Numbered from the stretch's first letter, positions 22,292 to 33,040 are shown. The stretch is 64,000 nt of DNA from Nelumbo lutea (GCA_022828595.1 JAKGHH010000006.1:16550499-16614498); one strand, 5' to 3'. A program made the numbers and translations. The notes: a model not told the origin generated them from the letters alone.

Positions 22292-23185
22292 CTAACGCTC
22301 TACCCTCCGAGTTGCATTGTACTCTGTTGGTAGGGTCCCGTGGAGCAGATAGTCAACAAGCGGGTCGATCCAGCTCAGTTCTGTTTGCAACATGGGAGCG
22401 ACCTCTCCTGCCACCCTAACAATGCTAGGTCGAGGCAAGTCTTCGATGTACACTGTCCTCACAGTAATGTCACTAGTGCTGGCCAACTTTGAGAGTGCAT
22501 CGACATCGGCATTCTCCGACCTTGATACTTGCCGGATGAACCAAAAGTGGAAGCCGAGCAAGAGTTCCCTCACTTTGGCCAAGTAGGCCATCATGGCGGG
22601 TTCCCGAGCCTCGTACTTGCCATTCACTTGGTTCACGACCAACTGAGAGTCGCTACATACCACGACGTGCTTTGTGCCAACCTCCTTCGCCAACGTTGGC
22701 CCGACTATCAACACCTTGTACTCTGCCTCGTTGTTTAACGCTTTGCATCTGAACCAGAAAGTGTACTCTAGCTTCACTTTGCTTGGCTCGTACAGTATGA
22801 GTCCACCTCCACTTCCTCGCTGATTAAATGAGCCATCCACGTGGAGGATCCAGGGCTCCGCATCCCAGGCCAGGGCATTCTCCCTACCAAGAATGAGTGT
22901 CACGCTGGTCGAAGCCTCCGACATGCTAGTCAGCTCAGCCACCTCAAGGGTCGGCATGCTAAACCTATATTCGGCAACGAAGTCCGCCAAGACTTGTGCT
23001 TTGATGGCTGGGCGTAGCTCGAATCGAATGTCGTATTCACTTAGCTTGATGGCCCACTTCGTCAACTTGCTTGAGACCTTAGGCTTCTGAAGGACATGCC
23101 TCAGTGGTCTATCAGTTAGGAAGATAATGGTATGGGCTTGGAAGTAAGGGCATAGCTTCCAAGCTGCAATGACTAGTGCATGCAT
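22292..23185 (-). pseudogene. gypsy RNase H (two RNase H-like segments)
   Basis: This 297-residue frame starts in the reverse-transcriptase-linked RNase H remnant (FLTDRPLRHVL, WAIKLSEYDIRF). It then shows a second, plant-type RNase H with its acidic residues: HVDGSFNQRGSGGG, LNNEAEYK, CSDSQLVV and NADVDALSKLA. The double RNase H arrangement is known from TAT-type gypsy elements. The reverse transcriptase that should precede it is deleted. The first residues are only the edge of the open frame, so the listed start has no biological meaning. Confidence 0.85.
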
Positions 23186-23543
23186 AGGCCAGCTTTTCGA
23201 TGTCGGGTTACCTGGTCTCAGATGCCTGCAAAACTATACTTATATAGTAAACGGACCTTTGAACCTAGTATACTTATATAGTAGACGGGCTTGGAAGTCA
23301 AGGTGCGTTGACTTGTGCTACAAAGGCTGGATTTTGTGCTGCTGACACTCCAAAAAGAGTGAGGGGCAATGTGTATGGTCACAGAGGGGGGTTTGCGGGT
23401 TGAGTGTAGGCTAATCTTGCCCCCCGGTGATGGGTATCTCGACGTTCTTTCCAGTACTTGAGGAAGCCATTGAAGTTTGTAGAAAGTAAATAAGAAGTGT
23501 AGGAACTTAGCTTTTATGTCGCGTTCCTACAAATTGCGCCAAT

Positions 23544-24156
23544 TGATGGTGCGCGATCTGGATGCTCTTAGCTAGAGGGCAGCTCGGACGTTGGTCTGCT
23601 TTGCTGGTCAGTCGAACTACAAAAGAGGAAGGCTCAGAGGACCTGGGGTGGCTTACCCGGTGTGGGTGCTCTGATGCTTAAGCTAGTATTCGGTTGTACA
23701 AGCTAAAAGCTTGTATGCTGGTAGGCGAGTGAGCAGTAAATCGTGTGTACCTTAATACATTGGGGTTGGTGTCCTTATATAGGTGAGTTGTCGTAGGTCT
23801 CACAAAACACCTTTGAGTTCTTTGGTCCGTGCTACTAGGAATTCGTTCCACGCTAGGTGTAATTCATGCTAGCTGATAAGGCTTATCGAGTCCGCACGAT
23901 CTGGGAGGGATGAGGATAAGGCTCGCAAACGTGCATCATGATCCCAAAGAGGTCAGAGACAGCTGGCTAGCTTATAGAAGTTGGCTATGTGTCACCTAGG
24001 TAGATCGGGCCATCACAAGCTGCTTAGACCTCGGTCTTGGCTGAGGTGCCCGAGGTACCCGAACTTACCTGACTTGCTGAGATGGCAAGAAGTGTCAATT
24101 CATCGTCCAATCAGCAGGTTGCTTCTACTGATAGGTCGAGCCAAATTACTCCTCAT
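23544..24156 (-). repeat. 5' LTR of the gypsy element
   Basis: It is homologous to 17742-18302 but about 50 bases longer through two indels. The hAT MITE at 24157-24647 is inserted two bases from the outer end. The final CA is found beyond the MITE at 24656-24657. Confidence 0.85.
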
Positions 24157-24647
24157 TAGACCTGTTCATGGGTCGGGTGGCCCGACGGGCCGGCCCGGCC
24201 CGGCCCCCGGACGGGCTTGAATGTGGTTATAGGCCCGTGGGCTTAAATTCGGACCAAAAAGCCCGGCCCGCAATGAATTCAAGTCAGGCTCGGGTTTTGT
24301 CAAAATAGCCCGACCCAGCCTAATATTAGACTTAAAGTGAGTAATGTGGTTATGTCCATTTGAATAAATTTTTTTATTTAAGAATGTAAAATTGTGTTTT
24401 AAAATATAAAAAAAAAGGGTTAAAAAACCATCTTGTAAGCCATTGTTCATTTAAATAGGAAAAAAACTATCTGAATTTTTAATTCTAATTTGAATAAGGA
24501 AAATTGTTTTTTTTTAATTAGGTTGGGCTTCGAGCTCGAACTCGGGCCCAAGTTATAGGCCCGTTGGTCGGGCCGGGCTCAGGCTCGGGCCTAGCATATT
24601 TCCCTTAATGACAAGTGAAAGCCAAGCCCGGCCCATGAACAAGTCTA
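24157..24647. mobile_element. hAT-type MITE with 8-bp target duplication
   Basis: The ends are inverted repeats (TAGACCTGTTCATGGG at the left; complement of TAGACTTGTTCATGGG at the right). The flanks CTCCTCAT (24149-24156) and CTCCTCAT (24648-24655) form a perfect 8-bp duplication, the hAT signature. The first and last 60 bases are GC-rich (GGCCCGG words) and the centre is AT-rich. It has no coding capacity. Confidence 0.9.
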
Positions 24648-24657
24648 CTCCTCATCA

Positions 24658-24691
24658 CTTTCATTTCCGGATCGTTTTTTTTTAAACCATG
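24658..24691. repeat. right part of the MITE interrupted by the gypsy element
   Basis: It continues the element that begins at 17464. The ending CGTTTTTTTTTAAACCATG matches the ending CGTTTTTAAAAACCATG of the copy at 32784-33040. Confidence 0.55.
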
Positions 24692-25259
24692 CCAATAACA
24701 ATCATGTATGAAATATATATGAAATGTGTTTAAATGTTAAATGAATACATATATACATATATATTAATAAATATATTATTAAAAATTCAATTTACGATGT
24801 AATCTGATTTATGAAATTCAAAACACGAAACCAAACCATTTTTTAGGAAGGCAGATCAAACCAAACTACCAATTTCAGTTTGGTTCAATGCGATTTGACG
24901 GTCTGGACCGTGTAATTTTTTTTTTAATGTAATGAACTATCCATTTAGAACAACGATATTTGTTAATACGAAGCACCTGATGACGGTTATTACCGTTGTA
25001 GATGTTATTATTTAGCTGATTATTTTACTCTTCATGAGAAAACCATATATTGATATTCAATTCGAAAAAATGTATTTAATTCGAGAAAGTTAATAAAACA
25101 ATAATATAAAAATATTTTCTCTTCCCTGGAGTATTTATGGTCCAGGGTCATCCATTGAGGTCCAGTCCAGACCGTCCACCTCTGTTTCTTTGGAACACAG
25201 TTTGGTTTACACGTGTATAATAGCATCACTCTCAATTCCTCGTTTCAGAAAAAGGCTGA
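24692..25259. other. AT-rich DNA upstream of the STOP1-like gene
   Basis: No coding sequence is seen. The stretch near 24840-24920 repeats words such as CAAACCATTTT, GGTTTGGTTCAATGCG and GGTCTGGACCG, and looks like old transposon debris. The part nearest 25260 should include the promoter of the downstream gene. I could not fix a TATA box with confidence. Confidence 0.35.
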
Positions 25260-26068
25260 AAAACATTTACATTGTTTTTTCTTCACGATCACGTTAGATC
25301 TCACATTCTAGATCTTCTTCATCTTGCCGCCGATCAACGGAGACGCCTGTCGTTTGTTTCTACTCAAACCAAGGTCCTTCGTACGAATATCGGAGAGTTG
25401 TTCACTCGGTCGCCGCCGGCAGGGTGAAAGAAGTTGGGTTCATCAAGTGGATAGGAGCTTTTCATTTGTCGTTCCAAAATCCTAACTTGTCTCGTCTTTC
25501 GGAGATCTCGCTGCCAAGTACATCCTGATTTGATGATCGTTCAGGCATCTTGGACCAAACCTGTAAATGTAAATCTTGTTTGCTTCTTTCTTTCTTTAAC
25601 ATCAAATCCGAAACCACAACTTCTCTCCTTGTCTCCGCTGTTCATCACTTCATCTCTTTAAAATTTCACTCCTCCTGCGGTGGTTGCTCATCTCGTACTC
25701 TGTTTTAATCGTTTTAACTGACAGTATCCCTCCTCTGGTTTCTCCCCTTTTTTCTCTCTTTTCCACTTTTCATCTTTTGGTTTCTTTATTTCTTTCTTTC
25801 TTTTCTTTTCTGAGGTGTTTGGGAAGGGGGAAGAGATTACTCTCAAGTTTAAGAATAAAGAGTTTAAGAGTTTCGGCCACAGTAAAGACACCTGCAAACC
25901 ATGACTTGCGATGGATCTGGTCTTTCTCTTTCTGATCTTACTGGGTATAAGCAAGATTGATGTCCAGAGTAGCGTTTCAGAGGCCAATTCTGCTTTTTAA
26001 GTTCTTTTGTTACTAGACCTAATGCTTGTAAAGTGGAGACTTTTCACGTGAATTTGCAACAGTTATCA
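25260..26068 (+). other. 5' untranslated leader of the STOP1-like gene
   Basis: From about 25260 the base composition changes to the CT-rich style of plant leaders, with no long open frame in the gene's sense. A leader intron is plausible: a donor-like AAACCT-GTAAAT near 25560 and acceptors near 25969 or 25980 (GTCCAG, TTTCAG). A 10-codon upstream frame starts at ATG 26022 and overlaps nothing in frame with the main start. The transcription start is not visible from sequence alone. Confidence 0.45.
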
Positions 26069-27337
26069 ATGTCTCGACCTTGCCACGAGGACGCTGGGAT
26101 CGATAACAATGGTTTGCAATCAGTGGAACTAGCACAGTTTCCACCTTATCAAGAATGTAATCCTAGGTTTTTCCTCAATAATTTGGCTTTTCTTCGACAG
26201 AAGGTCCATGATCTTCAGGGAGTGGTGAGGTCCATGTGTATTCAAGGAGGTAGCGATGTTGCTGCCGCCACCCGAAGACAACTGGTAGTTGCAGAAATTG
26301 GTTCAATAATAGCTCAGATGATCTCTATGGCCAGAAGATTACTTCATACGGATCAGCAGATAGAGGATCAGAATGCCCGGCCAGAGGTTAACCCCGTAAT
26401 AGTAGCCCATCTGAGTAATTTACTTGGGGACACCATGGGTTTAGGAGCTCAAGATCTGCGGCAAATTAAAGGCAAAGGTTCTGCAGATGGGACCAACATT
26501 GATCCAGGGCATTGTGACAGGTTGGTGGAAGAAGAGAAACTAGATAACTCTGCTCAAGAGGTTGAGTCTGGCTCTTCGACTGATGCAGATGGGGAAGGAG
26601 AAGAGGAGAAGGTTCCAAGCCCGGGGTATGAAGTTCTGGAGCTTCATAAGGAGGAAATCCTGGCCCTGAATGCTCATTTCTGTTTAATTTGCGGCAAGGG
26701 TTTCAAAAGAGATGCAAACCTCAGGATGCATATGCGTGGACATGGCGACAAGTTCAAAACTCCAGAAGCTCTGGCAAACCCTAATAAGAGAGCAAAACTG
26801 GAACTCGTCCAACCAAGGCGGTATTCGTGCCCCTTTGAGGGTTGCAAGAGAAACCAGAAGCACGAGAAATTTCGGCCACTTAAGACCATCCTGTGCGTCA
26901 AAAACCATTACAGAAGGAGCCATTGCGATAAGAGCTACATCTGTAGCATTTGCAACCGTAAGAAATTCTCTGTTGCTTCGGATTTGAAGACGCATGAGAA
27001 ACACTGTGGCAAAGACGACTGGAAGTGCTCCTGCGGGACCAGTTTCACGCGAAAGGACAAGCTGTTCAGCCATGTTGCTCTCTTCCATGACCACACTCCA
27101 CTACCTTCCATGGACAAACTCAGAGGGTGTCGGATCTCAGATAAGGGTCCAAAGGTTAAAACAAAAGAGACCCATATCGGTGTAAGTTCAACAACTCCAT
27201 CAAGAAGCTCTGGATTCAACTCCATTGTGATCTCACGAGAAGACTTCGTTCCTGATCAACCTGTTCCTCCAATGACCCAATCTCTACTACCACGTGGTTT
27301 TACTGAACCAGATGGAACAAATTCTACTTCTGAATGA
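26069..27337 (+). CDS. STOP1: STOP1-like C2H2 zinc-finger transcription factor
   Basis: This 422-residue single-exon protein is of the plant STOP1 family. In that family STOP1 is a nuclear factor that switches on aluminium- and proton-tolerance genes such as ALMT1. The first ATG in frame is at 26069 (MSRPCHEDAG); 12 more codons are open upstream but begin with GTG. Residues 33-60 (NPRFFLNNLAFLRQKVHDLQ) match the conserved N-terminal helix. An acidic stretch (about 155-182) precedes four zinc fingers: C205-x2-C208...H221-x3-H225, then the long finger from C254 (YSCPFEGCKRN ... ILCVKNHYRRSHC), C292-x2-C295...H309-x3-C313, and C320-x-C322...H335-x4-H340. Fingers are intact. Whether it is the STOP1 or STOP2 orthologue cannot be settled here. 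Confidence 0.92.
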   Translation: MSRPCHEDAGIDNNGLQSVELAQFPPYQECNPRFFLNNLAFLRQKVHDLQGVVRSMCIQGGSDVAAATRRQLVVAEIGSIIAQMISMARRLLHTDQQIEDQNARPEVNPVIVAHLSNLLGDTMGLGAQDLRQIKGKGSADGTNIDPGHCDRLVEEEKLDNSAQEVESGSSTDADGEGEEEKVPSPGYEVLELHKEEILALNAHFCLICGKGFKRDANLRMHMRGHGDKFKTPEALANPNKRAKLELVQPRRYSCPFEGCKRNQKHEKFRPLKTILCVKNHYRRSHCDKSYICSICNRKKFSVASDLKTHEKHCGKDDWKCSCGTSFTRKDKLFSHVALFHDHTPLPSMDKLRGCRISDKGPKVKTKETHIGVSSTTPSRSSGFNSIVISREDFVPDQPVPPMTQSLLPRGFTEPDGTNSTSE

Positions 27338-28058
27338 ACACGATGATGATCATCAAACTTAATAATGTATCCTTCCTTTAAGTTTTATTATTCATCTGTA
27401 AGTTCCTAAGCTTCTGTTGTTTTATACACATGATGTATATCTCTATTCCATTATAAATTGGCAATCTAATATGCAGGTTGATATCCAGACAAATCTCCAA
27501 TAACGTCTTTGGCATTCATTCTGAGATTCTGTGATAACCTTTTCGAGTCCTATGTTCCAGAGCATAATCCTTTCTGCCATTGTCAGCATCACCATTCCGT
27601 GAGGTTAGGACTCTTGCATTCTTTTAACTGTGTTTTTTTTTTTAATATTTGTATGTCTTGTAAACGAGGGATGTCGAGTGGATTCCAATACAATGTAAGA
27701 GGTGAACCCTGTATTGAGGATAATCCTGTTTGAATTGTTTTTGCCTTGTAAATCCCTCAAAGGCAAGTAATCAACATGAATTCATTGAAGCTATAGGCAT
27801 AAACTTGGCTGTTTCCCTAATAGTTGGTATAACTGATCGGCAATGTTGTGCTAACCGAGACCTGGTTGATCATTTCCTCTCCTCTGCTGCTTTGGTTGAT
27901 TAAGCAAATAAATCAATACATCCCCTTCCTCCTAGGTTGCTTGTAAAATATTTCTGACTGAATATGAAGTATTTCAGATATTATTTCTGCTCCATTTACA
28001 GTGAAAATTGTCTCCAAGCCCTATAAATTTAATTTGATATAAATAGCAAGAAAGACAT
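27338..28058. other. 3' UTR of the STOP1-like gene and spacer
   Basis: The first few hundred bases are probably 3' UTR (AATAATGTATCC, several ATAAA-like words, a T run at 27635-27645). The open frame 27509-27733 starts with a non-ATG codon and shows no family resemblance. No gene is supported up to the SINE at 28059. Confidence 0.4.
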
Positions 28059-28195
28059 GAAATCTTCATTGTAAAAAGGGCAGCCCAGTGGACAAGGATC
28101 CCGCCGGGGTCTGGGGAGGGACAAATGTACACAGCCTTCCTTACCCCTGCACATAGAGGCTGTTTCTGAGGAGGAAATCTTTATTGCAGAAGGGG
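28059..28195 (+). mobile_element. Au-type SINE with target-site duplication
   Basis: The body at about 28079-28168 reads GGCAGCCCAGTGGACAAGG, GTCTGGGGAGGG, TGTACACAGCC and AGAGGCTGTTTC. These are the successive landmarks of the plant Au SINE, whose 5' part comes from a tRNA-like promoter. Flanking direct repeats at 28059-28080 and 28174-28195 agree at 18 of 22 bases, the expected target duplication made by LINE machinery. The copy is shortened internally and old. No active RNA polymerase III promoter is claimed. Confidence 0.75.
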
Positions 28196-29880
28196 CAAAA
28201 ATATAACTCAAATATTTCAACATGAACTTCCTACCTAGTTTACTTTGAAAACAAGAGGCAAGCACACCTAGATGATCGTAGAAGAAGATATCATCTTGTC
28301 CTAGCTGAGTAAAAGAGCTGTGGTCTACTACATCATCTTGGGAAGAGAGCGTTCGTTGACGTTGATTCATCACTCTACAACTTGTTGCAATGCTTTACAG
28401 CAAGGGAAAGCTGATGCAGGTGACCTTATACTCGAATCTGGGTCAATTAAGCCTCACAAGTCACAAGTGATACTGATAGATTGTTTTCCCTCCTTTATTC
28501 AGAAATCTCTTATGGTACGCTTGTGGCATATATGAGATGATCAACAGATTAGAAACCAAGATATTGGCTCAGAATGATGGTACAATGTTGAAATAGCAAC
28601 AAGCCTAATGGCACATGGATGGTCTAAATTTTTGAGAAACAGAGAAATCGAAGTTCAAAAGACCCTACAAGGAAAAGGGACGACGCAGTGGTGTTTCAAG
28701 AATAAACTCCACCACATCAGCACCAAATAGGCTCATTGAGTTGAACAGTGAATTTTCTATTTGGTTGGACTGTTTTGACTTAAAACAGTCATAAAACACT
28801 TCCCATGAAAATCCCTGTTAGGGGTGTTTCAAGAAACATCAATTTGATGTTTTCCACTCTACAAAGCCAAGTCTAGTGTTTAGACACCTTGATTGATGTG
28901 GTATGTGTTTATTCACTGAAAGTTTGTAATTGATTTGTCTGCAAAATCAAGAAAAAAATTAATGAACCCGTAGCACCTATCTGGCAACGTTTATTCACTG
29001 TGGTGTCCTGGCATGGATAAAAAGCACTAGTTTCTCACCAAACAGGATTCGAATTGTTTATGTTTCAAGTATAAACAGTATTTCGACTCAAAACATTGCA
29101 TGTTGAAATAGCAATGGTACCAAATATAACCGTAATTTAGGCCCTGTAACTTCTCCCCTCGATCAAAATATACGTTGACATGAACCAAAAAATGAAAAAT
29201 AATAGAACAAGAAGGTACCCAACTAAAGACAAAAAAAAGTCAAAAACAGTTTTACTTCCCTCCATTAATCTACCCAAAATTTGCACTGTGCCCAAAAAAG
29301 GGAAAAGAAAAAAACTGTTTAAGAATGTGACTCTTCTGTCTTCTCTTTTGAAACTGAAATTTCTTCTGTTTTGTTCAATCCCCAAATTTCCCAGGAAAAG
29401 CCTAATAAAGAGTAACCGGCAGAGAAATCAAATCCCAAGTAGTTGGGTTGAACCGTTGAACTAGAACTAGTACATCAGCCTACCACAAAGTAATTACATC
29501 AGCAATATTCAGAGAGAACAAGATGTACATTAGGGGTAGCGGATCTATGAATTGTGCGTACTCGGAATTATCAGAAACAGACTGAATTCTTCCAGATCAA
29601 CTGATTTGGAAAGAACCAAAACGTATAAAAAATAAATGCCAGAGACGCATAGTGGAAATTACATCGAATTACTGGAATTTAATATTGGATCTATGAATAT
29701 CAATCAATCATGAAATGAAAAGAAGACGTGAGAATACATGTAATAACAACAACAACGATAAAAAAAAATGAGGATTTTACATTGCATTAACCCTACTGAA
29801 AAGTGAAAACAGAGAATGAAAACCCAAAACCTTGTGCTTGTTATAGCAAAGAGCCAAAGACGAACCCATCATTCCGATAA
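28196..29880. other. spacer and 3' UTR side of the GMD gene
   Basis: No supported gene. A phrase like GGTGTTTCAAGAA recurs at 28693, 28825 and, more weakly, 29063, together with a TGTTT/AAACA-rich context. This may be an old repeat without resolved ends. The last few hundred bases before 29881 should hold the 3' UTR of the minus-strand gene. A purine-rich run lies at 29757-29770. Confidence 0.35.
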
Positions 29881-31026
29881 TCAAGGCTGCTGCTGTGCAT
29901 CCATGTAACCAGCATCAACGAGAACCTTCTCCCTCTTCGCCAATTCGATGTCCTCGTCCACCATCATCTTCACCAATTGCTCGAATCCAACCTTGGGCTT
30001 CCACCCCAGTACACGCCTCGCCTTGGTTGAATCCCCTTTCAAATTGTCCACTTCGGCAGGCCTGAAATACCGCTTATCGATCACCACATGATCTCTCCAC
30101 TTCAATCCAACATACCCAAATGCCACCTCCAGGAACTCCTCCACCGTATGAGACTCCTCCGTCGCCACCACGTAATCGTCTGGCTTCTCCTGCTGAAGCA
30201 TCAACCACATTGCCTCGACGTAATCTCCCGCAAAACCCCAGTCCCTCGAGGCCTGCAAATTGCCCAAGAACAGTTTATTCTGCAGCCCAACCTTGATCCG
30301 GCCCACTGCTCGAGTTATCTTCCGAGTCACGAAATTCTCACCACGGCGGGGCGATTCGTGATTGAAGAGAATCCCATTGCATGTGAAGATGCCGTAGGCT
30401 TCCCTGTAATTGACGGTGTACCAATGCGCGGCGCACTTGGATGCAGCATAGGGCGATCTGGGATGAAATGGGGAGGATTCTGATTGAGGAGGTGGCGTAG
30501 ATCCGAACATTTCGGAAGATCCGGCCTGGTAGTAGCGGATGTGAGTGCGGCCAGTGGCGGAGATGTGGGATCGAACGGCTTCCAGGAGGCGGAGGGCACC
30601 AGTGGCGACGACGTCAGCGGTGTAGTCGGGGATCTCGAAGGAGACGGCAACATGAGACTGGGCAGCGAGGTTGTAGACCTCGTCGGGGAGGATGGTGTCG
30701 AGCCAGCGGCGAAGGGAGGAGGCGTCAGTCAAGTCAGCGTAGTGTAGCTTCATGCGGGCCTTATGGGAATTGTGGGGATCGATGTAGATGTGGTTGATGC
30801 GGTGGGTGTTGAAGTTGGAGGAGCGGCGAATGAGGCCATGGACATCGTAGCCCTTGTTGAGGAGGAACTCAGTAAGGTAGGAACCGTCCTGGCCGGTGAT
30901 GCCAGTGATCAAGGCTGTCTTACGGCCTTGTGGAGGAGCAGCGGCCGCCGACGTCGTGTTACCGCCGTTGATTACAGCAGCAGCTGTAGATCCAGATTTG
31001 GAGGAGTCATTGTCGAATGATGCCAT
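29881..31026 (-). CDS. GMD: GDP-mannose 4,6-dehydratase
   Basis: This intronless 381-residue protein is close to the usual plant length (about 360-375). The enzyme converts GDP-D-mannose to GDP-4-keto-6-deoxy-D-mannose with bound NADP, the first step of GDP-L-fucose synthesis in the cytosol, feeding cell-wall and glycoprotein fucosylation. After a low-complexity Ser/Ala/Asn/Gly head (1-33) the extended SDR fold begins. It has the nucleotide loop TGITGQDG (41-48), [11 protein letters not shown] (67-77), and the active-site set SSEMFG (170-175) plus Y193 and K197 in [18 protein letters not shown] and [11 protein letters not shown] follow. The ATG at 31026-31024 is the only one that precedes the fold. 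Single-exon structure is typical of plant GMD genes. Confidence 0.96.
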   Translation of the reverse strand: MASFDNDSSKSGSTAAAVINGGNTTSAAAAPPQGRKTALITGITGQDGSYLTEFLLNKGYDVHGLIRRSSNFNTHRINHIYIDPHNSHKARMKLHYADLTDASSLRRWLDTILPDEVYNLAAQSHVAVSFEIPDYTADVVATGALRLLEAVRSHISATGRTHIRYYQAGSSEMFGSTPPPQSESSPFHPRSPYAASKCAAHWYTVNYREAYGIFTCNGILFNHESPRRGENFVTRKITRAVGRIKVGLQNKLFLGNLQASRDWGFAGDYVEAMWLMLQQEKPDDYVVATEESHTVEEFLEVAFGYVGLKWRDHVVIDKRYFRPAEVDNLKGDSTKARRVLGWKPKVGFEQLVKMMVDEDIELAKREKVLVDAGYMDAQQQP

Positions 31027-31568
31027 TTCTTCTGATCACTTTATGCCTCTTCTCGCTCTGCTTTCTTCGCATATGGACTGGATTGGGAGAAAGAAAGAGA
31101 GCGGGGGGGTTTGTTATTAAGTTTAAGACAAGTGGATGGATCGATTTGGTACTTTTTGGTTTATTTTACCATATCAAATGGCATATGGCATAAGAAGTCT
31201 TTTACCAAGATGGGTTGCAACTAATACTTGGGGCTAATCTCTGTCTGCCACTGTCTAATCTTTATTCACTAATGCTTAATTGATGAATCATTGCCCTCCC
31301 ATAGTCCCATATTCATCAGAAAAAATAAAAAAAATCATTGGCCTCCCGGTTCCCGCCAATTGTGCCGGAAATGCGAGAATGAGACAACACCACAATACAC
31401 TACTAGTCTACTACATTGTTAGGATTGGCCACTTGGCCCAATTCCCCAAACCCAACTGAGGTTCATTGCATTTGCATGTATGAACCATGACATGAGCCTC
31501 ATGATGCTTTTCTATTTAATTATACATATGTACACAACTCAAAGCCTCAAACCTACAATGTGTTCTTA
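31027..31568. other. promoter side of GMD
   Basis: No coding sequence. The 100 bases before the ATG are CT-rich on the coding strand, as expected for a leader. A TATA-like motif for the minus strand is not obvious. The rest is ordinary AT-rich spacer up to the MITE at 31569. Confidence 0.4.
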
Positions 31569-32040
31569 AGGCTTCGTTCGTTTTTATGTATTTAGTGGGG
31601 TCAATTGGTGGGTAATTGATTGACGCATTTGTATGTTGCTAAATTGTATTTCATTTCAAAGGGGTCGTTTTTTTTATGTGATTTTGAGAGGGGAAAAGTT
31701 GGTCAATGGGATTTTAGTTCCCATTTATCAAGAATCTCATTTTTTTATCATATTTATGTAGGGATAAAAAAAGTGTATTATTTTTTATATCACTTATATA
31801 TCTCCGAGGTGGATAAATAACTTTCCCACATATGGGGAAAGTTGTCAACACTTGAATGGGACAAAAATGTCCTTTTTAATAATGAATTTTTATGGCTAAA
31901 ATGGGCATTGCCTTATTTACATAAGAAATAAAAGAACATGGGTAAATGCGACTTACCTGGATAAGTGTTTCTCAAGAAAAAATTACCCAAATAACTGCAT
32001 TTACACGGATAAATAACTTATCAAAAAACGAACAGGGCCT
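31569..32040. mobile_element. MITE, first of an inverted pair
   Basis: Ends: AGGCTTCGTTCGTTTTT at the left, and the complement of AGGCCCTGTTCGTTTTTTG at the right. The interior shares long stretches, in inverted order, with 32368-32685 (for instance AAGTTGGTCAATGGG here and CCCATTGACCAACTT there). No clear target duplication was seen, so the superfamily is left open. Confidence 0.7.
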
Positions 32041-32367
32041 AAAACAATCTTCCAAAGATAATTGATATCCTCCTAGAGGGTGGATAAATTGCTTATAGCT
32101 CTCCTCCTCCCGCCTCTCTTTATCTAAATAAGTTATATCACACTTGTTTGGATAAATTCACTTAGTTAGATAAATAAAATCCAACTCCACTGCAATTAGG
32201 TGTGGAAGGAAATAAACACAAAGTTTGACTTACTGCATAATTGGCTCTGGTGAAATCTACATTCCACCCGAGAGGAAAATTATCAATGAACGAATGATTT
32301 TAACTTCCTATGCCATCCAATTAAAAATTTAGTTTAGGAAGTGTCGTCACTAAAATTCTGTATTTCT

Positions 32368-32685
32368 AGGCCCCGTTTGTTATTTAGTAAGCTATTTATC
32401 CGGTTAAAGTGCATTTACCCATGTTCTTTTATTTCCCATGTAAATAAGGCAATGACCATTTTAGTCATAAAAATCCATTATTACAAAGGGCATTTTGTCT
32501 CATTCAAGTATTGACAACTTTCTCTAAAGTGGGAAAGTTATTTTTACCCACATAATACCCAGAAAAATAAACTTTTCCTATCCCCCACATAAATCTGAAA
32601 AAAGAACATGAAATTCTTTATAAATGAAAATCTAAATCCCATTGACCAACTTCCCCCTCTCAAAATCCAGAAAAAGAATGCCCCC
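32368..32685. mobile_element. MITE, second of an inverted pair
   Basis: It is the reverse-orientation relative of 31569-32040, shorter by about 150 bases and lacking one terminus. It starts AGGCCCCGTTTGTTATTT. The two copies lie about 330 bases apart, so the transcript of this region could fold into a long hairpin. Confidence 0.7.
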
Positions 32686-32783
32686 ATAGAGTCATGATTA
32701 TGCGTAAGAAGGCCTTATAACAGTGATTTACTTTTTTTATCAATACATAGCAGTGATTTATCATTAATTACAACACCTTAGGA

Positions 32784-33040
32784 GCACTGTTTTCAAACCC
32801 AAAACCGGTCACCTGATCGGTTTCATTTTCCTTCAAAACCGTTGTTTCCCTCAAAACCGTTGATTTTGATCAACAAACCGCTGAACTGTCCGCTTAACCG
32901 TTCACCGTTAAAACCGTTTGAATAGTTTTGACTGTTTTCCATTTTTTTAATTTTTTTTTTTTGTCAGAACAGGCCGACCGTTCGAACAGGTAACCAGACC
33001 CCTGACCAGTTATGTCACCGGTTCGTTTTTAAAAACCATG
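32784..33040. mobile_element. MITE related to 17464-24691
   Basis: It begins ACTGTTTTCAAA and ends TTTTTAAAAACCATG, imperfect inverted ends. The interior has many AACCG/CGGTT words and TTTTGTCAGAACAGGCCG, also found in the copy that the gypsy element interrupts. About 257 bp, non-coding. Confidence 0.6.

Larger units (their letters stand above)
17742..24657 (-). mobile_element. deleted gypsy-type LTR retrotransposon, TAT-like
   Basis: LTRs at 17742-18302 and 23544-24156 (plus the last two bases at 24656-24657) are direct copies on the minus strand. Inside, read on the minus strand: primer-site region (TTGGCGCAATTTGTAG, ending near 23528), RNase H (23185-22292), integrase (22118-21480), then a long region with an antisense frame, and a polypurine tract (complement of 18304-18320). 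RNase H before integrase, and a PF04195-like frame on the opposite strand, suggest the TAT branch of gypsy. Gag, protease and reverse transcriptase are missing: only about 360 bases separate the 5' LTR from RNase H. No matching target duplication is visible (GTTCC and CTTTC). Confidence 0.85.

Noticed and set aside
26033..26068. Upstream extension of the STOP1-like protein
   Set aside because: The extension begins with GTG. The first in-frame ATG is at 26069 and eukaryotic initiation there is far more likely.
26674..27225. Minus-strand and frame-shifted plus-strand frames in the STOP1-like gene
   Set aside because: They overlap the zinc-finger coding sequence and show no family pattern of their own.
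30088..31020. Plus-strand frames across GMD, some rich in Gly and Val
   Set aside because: They are antisense shadows of the GC-rich GMD coding region.
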